The position numbers and the translations under genes were made by a program. From an uncultured Prevotella sp. (GTDB taxonomy: Bacteria; Bacteroidota; Bacteroidia; Bacteroidales; Bacteroidaceae): 64,000 bases of DNA. The notes below the pieces were generated by a model that had not been told where the DNA came from, searched no databases, and was given only the letters and a program-made list of their open reading frames with translations. Positions 38,857 to 48,234 of this stretch are shown piece after piece; positions within the stretch are counted from its first letter, which is position 1, and each line of letters begins with the position of its first letter. Location of the stretch: the NCBI GenBank assembly GCA_905236755.1, contig CAJOCR010000013.1:1-64000 (forward strand), given 5' to 3'.

Positions 38857-40134
38857 GTGAGAAAAATATTATTATCCTTAATTCTGCTTTCTACAGTAAT
38901 GAGTGTGAAAGCACAGAACTTTGACAAGTATTTTACTGATAGAACCCTACGTATAGATTATATATTCAGTGGAAATGCAAAAGAGCAGCATATTTCCGTA
39001 GATGAGCTATCGACATCCCCAAGATGGTATGGTAAGAAACACCGACTTACAGAATTACCTATGGAGGGAAACGGTCAGATTATAGTTCGAGAACATAAAT
39101 CACAAAAGGTTATATATCGCAATTCCTTTTCTACACTTTTTCAGGAATGGCTAACATATCCTGAGGCAGAGAAGAACACACAAGCATTTGAAAATGTGTT
39201 CCTTGTTCCTATGCCAAAAGATACGGTAGATGTAACACTTGATCTTTATAACAATCGTCGAGAGATTACCTCAACACTCACACATCAGGTTGTACCTACC
39301 GATATTCTTATTCGTAAGATAGGAGAAAGCTATGTTACTCCTTATACAACGATGCTTGCACCTGCCGACAGTAATAAATGTATTCGTTTGGCATATGTTG
39401 CTGAGGGATATAAAAAAGAGGAGATGCCTAAGTTTCTTGAGGACGTGAAACGTTGCATGGGCTATCTGTTTGAATACGAACCATTCAAAAGTATGAAGGA
39501 TAGGTTCATGATTACTGCCGTTGAAAGTCCTTCTTTTGACAGTGAAACAAGTATTCCTCACGAAGGAATATGGAAGAATACAGCCCTCCAAAGTAACTTC
39601 GATACTTTCTATAGCAACAGATATCTAACCACGCTGCACCTCAAGAAGTTACACGATGTACTTGCTGGTATTCCATACGAGCATATCATTATTCTTGTGA
39701 ATACAGAAAAATATGGTGGTGGCGGTATCTTGAATAGCTATCTGCTGTCGCCTGCAGACAACAAGTATACTCCACAGGTTGTTGTTCACGAGTTTGGACA
39801 TAGCTTTGGTGGACTCGGTGACGAATACGCCTACGATTTCGAACCTATTCCTGCATATCCACATGATGTAGAACCATGGGAAGCCAACCTAACCACTCTT
39901 GTCAACTTCCACGGCAAATGGGAAGATATGCTTGATGCCAACACTAAGGTACCAACAGAAGTCACGACAAAATCAAAGAAAAAGGTTGGCGTTTTTGAGG
40001 GTGCAGGCTATTCGCTGAAAGGTGTTTATCGTCCATCATACGATTGTCGTATGCGTACAAATGAAAATCCTGTGTTCTGTCCTGTTTGCAGCAGGGCTTT
40101 GAGAAGAATTATAGACTTCTATACTTCATTCTAA
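38857..40134 (+). CDS. M64 family (IgA peptidase-like) metalloprotease
   Basis: A 425-residue secreted zinc peptidase. Signal peptide to about residue 19 (SVKA-QNFDKYF), an N-terminal beta domain, then the peptidase M64 domain with HEFGHSFGGLGDEY (His311, Glu312 and His315 as zinc/catalytic residues) and the late Cys-rich MRTNENPVFCPVCSRALR. The start is GTG at 38857, required by the signal peptide. M64 members in Bacteroides are surface or periplasmic proteases, some cleaving IgA in other bacteria; the substrate here is unknown. Confidence 0.9.
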   Translation: MRKILLSLILLSTVMSVKAQNFDKYFTDRTLRIDYIFSGNAKEQHISVDELSTSPRWYGKKHRLTELPMEGNGQIIVREHKSQKVIYRNSFSTLFQEWLTYPEAEKNTQAFENVFLVPMPKDTVDVTLDLYNNRREITSTLTHQVVPTDILIRKIGESYVTPYTTMLAPADSNKCIRLAYVAEGYKKEEMPKFLEDVKRCMGYLFEYEPFKSMKDRFMITAVESPSFDSETSIPHEGIWKNTALQSNFDTFYSNRYLTTLHLKKLHDVLAGIPYEHIIILVNTEKYGGGGILNSYLLSPADNKYTPQVVVHEFGHSFGGLGDEYAYDFEPIPAYPHDVEPWEANLTTLVNFHGKWEDMLDANTKVPTEVTTKSKKKVGVFEGAGYSLKGVYRPSYDCRMRTNENPVFCPVCSRALRRIIDFYTSF

Positions 40135-40182
40135 TCTAAGCAAATAGAGCCTTAATAACTTAAGGCATATACTATAAATACT

Positions 40183-40222
40183 AAAGGGTTATACCATCAA
40201 ACAGATTGGTATAACCTTTTTT
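40183..40222 (+). terminator. terminator after the M64 peptidase gene
   Basis: AAAGGGTTATACCA pairs with TGGTATAACCTTT (one bulge), followed by a T run. Confidence 0.85.
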
Positions 40223-40291
40223 TCATTGTTATTCAGAAAAAGCCCCTATAATGGTTCTATAATCCGTCTATACCATGACGGCATACTTATT

Positions 40292-40474
40292 GCGTTACAT
40301 AACAGCATAACAAAAAGAACACATATATACAATTACAGTAATTACAGTAGAAAAAAGTCCATCACAATAAAATTAGCTATCTTTCTACAGGATAGTTAGC
40401 ATAATATTCCTATTGTAATTACTGTAATTATTGTAATCGTACAGAAGAATTGTTGTTATGCTGTTATGTAACGC
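40292..40474. repeat. 22-bp terminal inverted repeat element, about 183 bp
   Basis: GCGTTACATAACAGCATAAC plus AA at the left is the exact reverse complement of the right end at 40453-40474. Nested inside are ATTACAGTAATTACAG and CTGTAATTACTGTAAT. A degenerate relative lies at 54964-55064. No coding capacity; it could be a MITE-like remnant. Confidence 0.75.
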
Positions 40475-40554
40475 TTTTGCATGTCAGATAAAATATGTGC
40501 ATACAAAACTTGTTTGTTGAATAAATTCGAAATATTGATTTTTGTTGCACAAAT

Positions 40555-41363
40555 ACACGGGAAGTGTACAGACATTAACAATACCTGTTACTACAAAATA
40601 TAAGCTAGAAGTATGGGGAGCTCAAGGTACAAGTGTTTTGAATTCTTCATGGAATGGAAATACTCGTACTGCACCAGGAGGAAAAGGAGGATATGCAAAA
40701 GGTCAAATAGATTTATCACAGAATAATATCGTTTATATTTGTGTTGGTCAAAAAGGCTATAATTATGCAGATGTTGTAGATACTGATAAACAAGGATTTG
40801 GTAATTATAATATGGCAAGAGAGTATGGATTTAATGGTGGTGGCGCAGGCCACGCGCGAGGAGGCGGTGCAACACATATAGCATTAAATAATGATAGAGG
40901 TGAATTAAAAAATTATGCAAATCACCAATCCTCTGTTCTAATAGTAGCTGGTGGTGGAGGAGGAAATGAGTTAACATATGATGGAGAAGGAGGTGCCGGA
41001 GGTGGCTCTGCAGGAAGTGATGGTACGGGAGCATATGAACATGACGGATTTAGTGTAAATAATAATGGAAAAGGAGGAACGGATTCTGCAGGTGGTGCTG
41101 GTGGGGTATCTGCAGGAGAAGGGAAGGGAGCTGGACAAAATGGTTCTTTTGGTCTTGGAGGTTCTTCTGTCCAAGTTAATATATATGAAAAAGGTGCTGG
41201 CGGAGGAGGAGGCTGGTATGGCGGTGGTGGATCCACTGCATATGCTGGTACTGGTGGCGGTGGTTCTGGTCATTTACATTCATCTATTAAAAACGGCTCC
41301 ATGCAATCTGGTGTTAGAGAGGGTGCAGGCTATGCTTTGATTACATGGCAACAACTTCCATAA
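40555..41363 (+). CDS. silent glycine-rich cassette C17
   Basis: Head site 40555-40567 (AGTGT type), then 268 codons: VQTLTIPVTTKYKLEVWGAQG, IVYICVGQKGYN, GGGATHIALNNDRGE, VLIVAGGGGGNE, GGGGGWYGGGGST, GSGHLHSSIKNGS, ITWQQLP. The ending is that of the expressed C0 (ITWQQIP), shared by no other cassette. It is the first cassette of block 2. The frame extends upstream to 40542 only. Confidence 0.85.
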
Positions 41364-41366
41364 AAT

Positions 41367-41392
41367 AAGTGCAAACATAATTGTTTGCACTT
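41367..41392. terminator. bidirectional terminator, C17/C18
   Basis: AAGTGCAAAC pairs with GTTTGCACTT, flanked by A and T runs. Confidence 0.8.
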
Positions 41393-41397
41393 TATTA

Positions 41398-42125
41398 TTA
41401 TAGTACAGGCATCCATGTAATTTTGCAATATCCATTTCCTTCTCTAATTCCTGAGGTTGTTGATCCATTAGTAACCCCTCCAATATAACCAGAGCCGCCA
41501 GTACCTGCACAATCAGAATTATCACCCATTTTTTGAATGGTTGGTCCTCCATACCAACCACCTCCTCCACCACTATTGCCTTCTGCCCCCCAAGTACCAG
41601 CTGATGTCTTTGTCATTCCATCTTGCCCTTGTCCAAAAGCATATCCTGTACTTTGTGTGGCACCTGCAATAGAATATGTATTACCATAACTGACAGTATT
41701 TCCACCATTAGTTCCTCCCCCAACACCTGCAGTACTTCCTCCTACGTCACCACCGCCACCACCAGCTACTATAATAATTTCTGAATTCTGTGATGAATAG
41801 TTTTTTAGAACTCCTCTGTCATTTGTTATAGCAATATGTGTGGCTCCCCCACCACCACACCCTCCAGATATTGTATGTGTATATCCTCCTTGATATCCAT
41901 TTCCTCCTTTGCCACCTCCATTAAACCCCGCACTGCCTCCATTATTGCCAGAATATTTTCCTCCTGTAGATCCTACGCAAATATATAATTTATTTGAAGA
42001 ATTTAATTTTTTACTTCCCACAGAATAACCTCCTTTCCCACCAGGTCCTCCTCCTTGAGCGCCCCATACTTCCAGCTTATGTGATGTTGTTGAGGTTGCT
42101 GTAAACTCCTGTACACTTCCCGTGT
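41398..42125 (-). CDS. silent glycine-rich cassette C18
   Basis: Head site 42113-42125 (AGTGT type), then 241 open codons: VQEFTATSTTSHKLEVWGAQ, LYICVGSTGG, GGGATHIAITNDRG, IIIVAGGGGGDVG, GGGGGWYGGPTIQKMGDNSDC, GSGYIGGVTNGS, ITWMPVL. It is closest to C21 over KTSAGTWGAEGN. Confidence 0.85.
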
Positions 42126-42267
42126 AAATAAGGATGGATGAACGTTGCTTTAATTTTATTTGACAATATCTGCTTAAACTATAAAGCGTAAGCTATCAAA
42201 TTTACATCTTATTTTTATATAGTGTTTTGTATAATAATTTCCCAAATGGGATTATAAAAGTAACAAC
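42126..42267 (+). repeat. head spacer family A, forward copy 2
   Basis: Nearly identical to 35136-35277 and 53146-53287, between the heads of C18 and C19. Confidence 0.9.
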
Positions 42268-43166
42268 ACACGGGAAGTGTACAGGAGTTATCTTTGCCTA
42301 AGACACATTATTTTAAGGTTGAATGTTGGGGGGCAAGTGGTGGCAATGCATACATTGGTAAAACACACAATGGAACCCCAGTTGCTAATGTAAATAATAC
42401 CGTATATGGAGGAAAAGGAGGATACGTCTCAGGAGAGACAATATTAACTTCTAGTCTATCAATTTATATCTATGTAGGTCAAACTGGTGAAGAAACTATT
42501 AACAACACCTTTAATGGTGGAGGATCTGCAGCTACATCTTATAATAGTCTAAGTGGCGGTGGAGCTACAGATATTAGATTAGTGAATGGAAATTGGAATA
42601 ATTTTAATTCTCTGAAATCAAGAATAATAGTTGCCGGCGGCGGTGGAGGATCAGAACATTATAATTCGGGTAGTGATGGAGGAAATTCTGGTGGTTTGTC
42701 GGGGCAAAATGGCTCTTCTTCAAAAAGTGAAAATGCACAACAATATACTGTAGCAGAAGGCGGCAATCAAATCTCTGGAGGAAAAGGTGGGAAAGGTTTC
42801 TCAGATGGTATCATCAATAAAGGCTCTTTTGGAATTGGTGGTGCTCATGATTATGACAATAACCACGGTGGTGGTGGCGGCGGCTACTATGGCGGTGGCG
42901 GTGGCGGTTATAATGGAAGTATAGTTGGTTCTGGTGCAGGAGGCTCATCCTTCATCTCAGGTCACACTGGTTGTAATGCCATTAGTGAATCTTCTACTTC
43001 CTCAAACATTATCCATACTGGCCAGCCTAACCACTATAGTGGCTATGTATTCACAAATACAGTTATGAAAGCTGGAAACGAAAGTATGCCATCGCCAACT
43101 GGAGGAACCGAAACGGGACACAGAGGTAATGGATATTGCAAAATCACATGGCATCCTTCACTATAA
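42268..43166 (+). CDS. silent glycine-rich cassette C19
   Basis: Head site 42268-42280 (AGTGT type), then 298 codons. The first strand is changed to VQELSLPKTHYFKVECWGASGG. GGGATDIRLVNGNWNNFNSL, IIVAGGGGGSEH, GGGGGYYGGGGGGYNG, SSFISGHTGC, and the long tail almost identical to C5 (YVFTNTVMKAGNESMPSP, GTETGHRGNGYCKITWHPSL). Confidence 0.85.
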
Positions 43167-43263
43167 TTAGGCTCACTAACTATGATATTTATCTACCATA
43201 AGTATGATACTTAGCTGCTTTAAACATGATACTTATCATACATAAATAGCAGAATATAAAACT

Positions 43264-43327
43264 CTCTCATAATTTGCGCATTTGCAGACGATGCATCTGT
43301 TTTCTGTTTTTACGCAAATTATGAGAG
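43264..43327. terminator. bidirectional terminator, C19/C20
   Basis: CTCTCATAATTTGCG (43264-43278) pairs with CGCAAATTATGAGAG (43313-43327). Confidence 0.8.
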
Positions 43328-43432
43328 TTGTTGTATTATGCCCCTTAACTAGGATTATTTTACTCCTTACCTAGAAAAAAATACGCTCTAACCAAAGAAA
43401 AAAATATCTAAGTCATAAATCTTTTATACAGA

Positions 43433-44190
43433 TTATAGTACTGGCATCCAGGTAATTAGTGCTTTTCCATTACCTGATTGTATTCCGTTTGACATAGAAC
43501 CACTTGAAATTTTGGAAGTGTTAATATGACCAGAACCGCCTCCCCCACATGCATTTGAAGCGTAACCCGTTTTCTGGTTTGAAAAACCAGCATAGTATCC
43601 CCCACCAGCTCCTCCATTACCTTCTCCTCCATGACTTCCTAGTGTTGAAGCTACACCATCTTGCCCTTTTCCTAATGAATAATAATTAGAGCTGCTCCCA
43701 CCTGATGATATTGGGCAACCGTCTCTACCACCCGAATCTTCAGTAAAAGTATTTAAACTATTACCCCCACTAGTTCCTCCTCCAGTACCACCAAAAATAT
43801 AATCCTGCCCCCAAGTAGTGCCACCACCTCCTCCACCACCAACGAGAAGGACAGTGCCCTTAGTAGAAGAATTATTTAATAGTGTATAAAGAGTTCCACT
43901 TGTTGTTGCTATATGTGTGGCTCCGCCACCGCCACCTCCTCCACCATATGGTTCTAAAGCTTTACCTCCATTTCCACCTCCATTATATCCTCCTGTACCT
44001 CCTGTAGATCCAGAATTAATAGCACCTTGACCACCAACACACACATAAAGAGTATTTCCATTGGCATTTGTTATGGTGCCATAAGAATATCCTCCTTTAC
44101 CGCCATTAGGATGTCCTCCTTGTGCCCCCCATACTTCAAGTCTATAATCTTTCGCTAAAGGTGCAGTGAATGTTTGTACACTTCCCGTGT
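43433..44190 (-). CDS. silent glycine-rich cassette C20
   Basis: Head site 44178-44190 (AGTGT type), then 251 open codons: YRLEVWGAQGGHPNGG, LYVCVGGQGAINS, GGGATHIATTSGTLYTLLNN, VLLVGGGGGGGT, GGAGGGYYAGFSNQKTG, GSGHINTSKISSG, ITWMPVL. It has YYAG where most have WYGG. Confidence 0.85.
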
Positions 44191-44252
44191 ATTGTTACAT
44201 GTAAAATTTACAAAGTGAAAAATATAAACAACTAATGGTGAAAAACAAAAGA

Positions 44253-44272
44253 CGCAAACCGAGAAGTTTGCG
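44253..44272 (-). terminator. terminator after the YafQ-type toxin gene
   Basis: CGCAAAC pairs with GTTTGCG. It is the family D hairpin, reversed. Confidence 0.65.
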
Positions 44273-44284
44273 CTATAACTAAAA

Positions 44285-44560
44285 CTAGAATATATCAGAA
44301 TGAGTTCCTGTAGCAACCAAGATTAATTCCAGTACTGCATCATTTTGCTTCCATAATAAAAGCCAGTCTGGTTTTATGTGACACTCCCATACACCAGACC
44401 ATTTACCAGACAAAATATGTGGGTTGTAATGGGGAGGTAAAGTTCCTTTAGTAGCAAGAATTTCGATAGCCTCCTTTAACAAGGAGACATCAAATCCTCT
44501 GCGCTTGCATAGTTTGTATGATTTCTTAAACTTACTGGTATAAACAATCTCGTATTTCAT
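44285..44560 (-). CDS. YafQ-family (RelE superfamily) mRNA interferase toxin
   Basis: A 91-residue toxin. YTSKFKKSYKLCKRRGFDVSLLKEAI at the N-terminus, LPPHYNPHILSGKWSGVWECHIKPDWLLLW in the middle and the end LILVATGTHSDIF match YafQ-type RelE toxins, whose C-terminal His is catalytic in ribosome-dependent mRNA cleavage. It overlaps the upstream antitoxin gene by 4 bases (ATGA type), so the two are translationally coupled. It is embedded in the head spacer between C20 and C21. Confidence 0.9.
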   Translation of the reverse strand: MKYEIVYTSKFKKSYKLCKRRGFDVSLLKEAIEILATKGTLPPHYNPHILSGKWSGVWECHIKPDWLLLWKQNDAVLELILVATGTHSDIF

Positions 44561-44757
44561 TTTTCCAACTGATTGAATAAATCATCTACATCAGTAGCTT
44601 TAAATACTTTACCTGCTTGTATTTCTGCTAAAGATTGTTCTGCTAGTCCTTTTTTTTGTTTATGTACAGCCCAACCCATCTTTTTAATCAATGACTTGAA
44701 CAACTTCAAATCATCTTGTGGAACTTCAACTGTATATCTGTCTAATACCGCTTCCAT
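44557..44757 (-). CDS. antitoxin partner of the YafQ-type toxin
   Basis: A 66-residue protein (VEVPQDDLKLFKSLIKKMGWAV, then AEIQAGKVFKATDVDDLFNQL). It has the size, position and 4-base overlap of an antitoxin, and resembles the short DUF2683-like antitoxins found with Bacteroidetes RelE/YafQ toxins. The antitoxin gene comes first, as is usual. It probably autoregulates the pair; no operator could be identified. Confidence 0.8.
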   Translation of the reverse strand: MEAVLDRYTVEVPQDDLKLFKSLIKKMGWAVHKQKKGLAEQSLAEIQAGKVFKATDVDDLFNQLEK

Positions 44758-44910
44758 AACTTACAAAAATTGTTTTGATGCAAATATAAAGCAAATATTT
44801 AGATAAAACAAGATTTATGAAGATTATATCTCAAAAATAGCATCTATAATATCCTTGAATATAAGGAAACATCAAGAAAATTCATTTTCTGTAATTATTG
44901 TGGTAGCAAT

Positions 44911-45638
44911 ACACGGGAAGTGTACAAACCTTCACCGCTCCTTCTGCCACTTCTTATAAACTTGAAGTGTGGGGAGCACAGGGGGGGACTTACAATGGTG
45001 CTGCATATGGAGGAAAAGGAGGATACACAATTGGATTCAAAAATCTTAATTTATCCAATAAATTGTACATATGTATAGGATCACAAGGAGGTTCTAATTC
45101 TGGTTCAAACGGAGGTGCAGGAGGATATAATGGAGGAGGTAAAGGTGGTAATGGCTTTTCTAGTTATACGGGGGCAGCGGGTGGTGGAGGCGCTACTCAT
45201 ATTGCTATTACAAATAATAGAGGTGTATTATCTAGTTATATTAATAATAAATCAGAAGTTCTTCTGGTTGCAGGTGGTGGAGGAGGAAATGGTTTTTATA
45301 CTAAAGTTGGATATGGTGGTGGCCTAAATGGAGGAAATGCTATTAGTGTTAGTAATGTATATACTATAACTGGTGCTACTCAAAATTCAGGTTATGCTTT
45401 TGGACAAGGGCAAGATGGAAAAACTAAAACAAAGCATGGAAATGGTGGTGCTGAGGGAAATGGTGGAGGAGGCGGTGGCTGGTATGGTGGTAATGCATGT
45501 CAGTTAGAAGGCAATAATTCTGCTTGTTCCGGTTCTGGAGGATCTGGATATGTTGGTACAGTTACGAATGGTACAACAACAGCTGGAGTGCAAAGTGGTA
45601 ATGGAAAAGCACTAATCACCTGGATGCCAGTATTATAA
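44911..45638 (+). CDS. silent glycine-rich cassette C21
   Basis: Head site 44911-44923 (AGTGT type), then 241 open codons: YKLEVWGAQGGTYNG, LYICIGSQGGSN, GGGATHIAITNNRG, VLLVAGGGGGNG, GGGGGWYGGNACQLEGNNSAC, GSGYVGTVTNGT, ITWMPVL. It has G7 at 44981-44987. It is closest to C18. Confidence 0.85.
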
Positions 45639-45737
45639 ACTGTCTCCATAACTATGGTATTTTCTATCCATAAGTATGATACTTATCATCTGTAAACATG
45701 ATACTTATTTAAGGTATATAGTGACATAATATAACTA

Positions 45738-45801
45738 CTCTCATAATTTGCGTATTTACAAGCAACTTATAAACAACTTGATTTTACGCAAATTATGAGA
45801 G
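45738..45801. terminator. bidirectional terminator, C21/C22
   Basis: CTCTCATAATTTGCG (45738-45752) pairs with CGCAAATTATGAGAG (45787-45801). Confidence 0.8.
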
Positions 45802-45835
45802 AATTTTCTTTGTACAAATATTCATTCAAAATGAA

Positions 45836-46560
45836 TTATACATTTGGATGCCAAGTAATTACTGCTTTTCCGTTACCAGATTGAACTCCTGTTTGCATGG
45901 TACCATTTGTAACTCCTCCTATATATCCAGAGCCACCTCCACCAGATGCTGACCAATAGATAAATGTTGATCCTCCACCGTACCAACCTCCACCACCTGC
46001 ACCACCTGAATCCATGATGGTCACAGGACCAATAGGTACATCACCACCTTTACCAAAAGTCCCATCATTTCCTCCATTGCCACCAGAATCTTGAGTACCA
46101 CCTTCTCCACTTCGCTCTACATCATCTTTATTTGCTCCATTTGTACCAAAAAATCCTCCACCATCGCCGGCATTTAGCCCCCCATCCTTTGCACCTCCGC
46201 CACCAGCAACAATTAAAACCTCATTTTTATTATTCACATAATTAGCAAGCACCCCCCTATTGTTGGTAATTGCTATATGAGTTGCTCCACCGCCTCCAGC
46301 ACCTCCCCATGAAAACTCCATAACCTGAGCATTTCCTCCGCCATTATATCCACCACAAGAAGATGTTGATGATATATCACGCCCCGCAGTTGGTTTTCCT
46401 TCACCACCTACACAAATAAATAGCTCCTCTTGAGATTCTATATTTTTATATCCACAAGAATGACCTCCTTTACCACCAGCCCCTCCTCCTTGTGCCCCCC
46501 AAACTTCTAAGCGATAATTCTTAGCCAAAGGTGCGGTGAATGTTTGTACATTTCCCGTGT
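45836..46560 (-). CDS. silent glycine-rich cassette C22
   Basis: Head site 46548-46560 (AATGT type), then 240 open codons: YRLEVWGAQGGGAGG, LFICVGGEGKPT, GGGATHIAITNNRG, VLIVAGGGGAKD, GGGGWYGGGSTFIYWSAS, GSGYIGGVTNGT, ITWHPNV. The middle (GGNGGNDGTFGKGGDVPIGP) resembles C23. Confidence 0.85.
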
Positions 46561-46703
46561 AAATATGGGATTAGATATCGACACCAGGAATTAATTTGAC
46601 ACATATTGTTTTAAGCATAGCCATGACAATAAAAGATAGATTTTATCAGAAAGCTGTTTGTTTTGTTTAATATTTTCACTTCATGTTTTTTCAGCGTAGC
46701 AAA
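46561..46703 (+). repeat. head spacer family C, forward copy 2
   Basis: Nearly identical to 33260-33372 over about 105 bases, then AATATTTTCACTT. The reversed copy is at 51465-51601. Confidence 0.9.
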
Positions 46704-47446
46704 ACACGGGAAGTGTACAGACTTTCACCGCACCACATGCCACTACATATTATCTAGCAATTTGGGGAAGTGGCAACGTTGGAGGAGGCACAGGAGGATA
46801 TGCCAAAGCGTCTTATACCACCACCAATAATAAAGCACTATACGTCTGTGTAGGAGGACAAGGACGGTCTACTCGTGCAAAAACAGATACAGAGACAACT
46901 GCTTCATGTGGTGGTTATAATGGTGGTGGTAATGCTCAGGTACATAAACGTTCTTGGGGAGGTTGCGGTGGCGGCGGCGCTACACACATAGCAATTACAA
47001 ACAATAGAGGAGTGTTAGCAAATTATGTGAATAATAAATCTGAAATACTTCTCGTTGCTGGTGGCGGTGGAGGCACGGATCATGGTTTAACTCCAGGACA
47101 TGGAGGTGGTACAACTGGAACAGATGGAGGAGACAGTTCATCTAATGCAAATGAAAAAAGTGGTAAAGGAGGTACTCAATCGGCTGGTGGCGCAGGAGGA
47201 AAATCTGGTTCATTTGGTAAGGGGGGTGATATGCCTATCTCCCCAACAGGTGAAAATGATTATGACTCTGGGGGCGCTGGTGGTGGCGGTTGGTATGGAG
47301 GAGGATCTAGCTACTATTATACTGGTGGTGCAGGTGGTGGTGGCTCAGGGTATATAAATACCTCTTTAGTTAAAAATGGATCTATGCAAACAGGAGTTCG
47401 TTCCGGTGATGGCTATGCTGTAATCACTTGGATGCCAGTACTATAA
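46704..47446 (+). CDS. silent glycine-rich cassette C23
   Basis: Head site 46704-46716 (AGTGT type), then 246 open codons, of which the first 102 lack a usual start. YYLAIWGSGNVGGG departs from the EVWGA consensus. LYVCVGGQGRST, GGGATHIAITNNRG, ILLVAGGGGGTD, GGGGWYGGGSSYYY, GSGYINTSLVKNG, ITWMPVL follow. Confidence 0.85.
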
Positions 47447-47480
47447 ATTTTTATAACACATTTTAAAACTATCTTAATTA

Positions 47481-47518
47481 AATAGGCTATATCAACTAAA
47501 TTATTGATATAGCCTATT
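47481..47518. terminator. bidirectional terminator, C23/C24
   Basis: AATAGGCTATATCAA (47481-47495) pairs with TTGATATAGCCTATT (47504-47518). Confidence 0.85.
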
Positions 47519-47521
47519 ACT

Positions 47522-48123
47522 CTATAACGCAGGATGGTATGTAATCTTACAGCTACCATTGCCTCTGTTTGAAGAACCACCGTTGTAAATAGAAGACCAT
47601 CCGCTTCCTACATAATTTGAACCACCTCTTGATTGATAAGTATTGGTTTTACCGCCAGTACCACCATAGTAGCCACCACCTCCGCCACCTCCGTCACTAG
47701 AAGAAGAACCATTAGCTAATACGCCATTATTTCCTGATCCACTTACGCCACCATTTCCTGCTCCATTAACAGAATATCCTCCACCTCCGCCACCACCAGC
47801 AACAAGTTGTCTGTTGGAAATATTTGTACCACTAATTCTTATATCGGTTGCACCACCGCCACCACCAGCAGTTCCTGTTCCCGTATATCCACCGCCACCA
47901 TTCCAGCCACCTGTAGATGATCCTTTTTGGTTATCTGGCCCCTTTCCTCCAACATAAATATTTAATACTGTCCCAGAGTTAATGCTCTTCTTTGCATTTA
48001 CTCTTCCACCTGTTCCTCCCTTGCCGATATTTGCGTCACTATCATAACCACCACCTGCTCCATATATATCTACAATATAAGTTGTAGTAGTAGGGGTTGT
48101 AAATGTCTGTACCTTTCCCGTGT
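47522..48123 (-). CDS. silent glycine-rich cassette C24 with no start codon at all
   Basis: Head site 48111-48123 is the variant ACACGGGAAAGGT (TGKVQ). 199 codons are open to TAG at 47522, with no ATG, GTG or TTG in frame. Motifs: TFTTPTTTTYIVDIYGAGGG, LNIYVGGKGPD, GGGATDIRISGTNIS, LVAGGGGGGG, GGGGGGGYYGGTGG, ITYHPAL. It is the shortest and most divergent cassette. It can only be translated after joining to the adhesin N-part. Confidence 0.8.
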
Positions 48124-48177
48124 GTTGTTACAATGTTATTTTAAAATCAAAAATAATGGACAAATTTATAAATATAA

Positions 48178-48218
48178 AAAACAGTGATAGCCTTAGAAGA
48201 AGGTCAACACTGTTTTTA
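48178..48218 (-). terminator. terminator after the DUF4143 ATPase gene
   Basis: AAAACAGTG pairs with CACTGTTTTT, with an inner CCTT/AAGG pair. Confidence 0.7.
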
Positions 48219-48234
48219 TTATTTTAAAAGGTAT

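Larger units (their letters stand above)
40135..40554. other. non-coding region before the second cassette block
   Basis: Contains the terminator at 40183-40222 and the inverted repeat at 40292-40474. No gene is visible. Confidence 0.7.
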
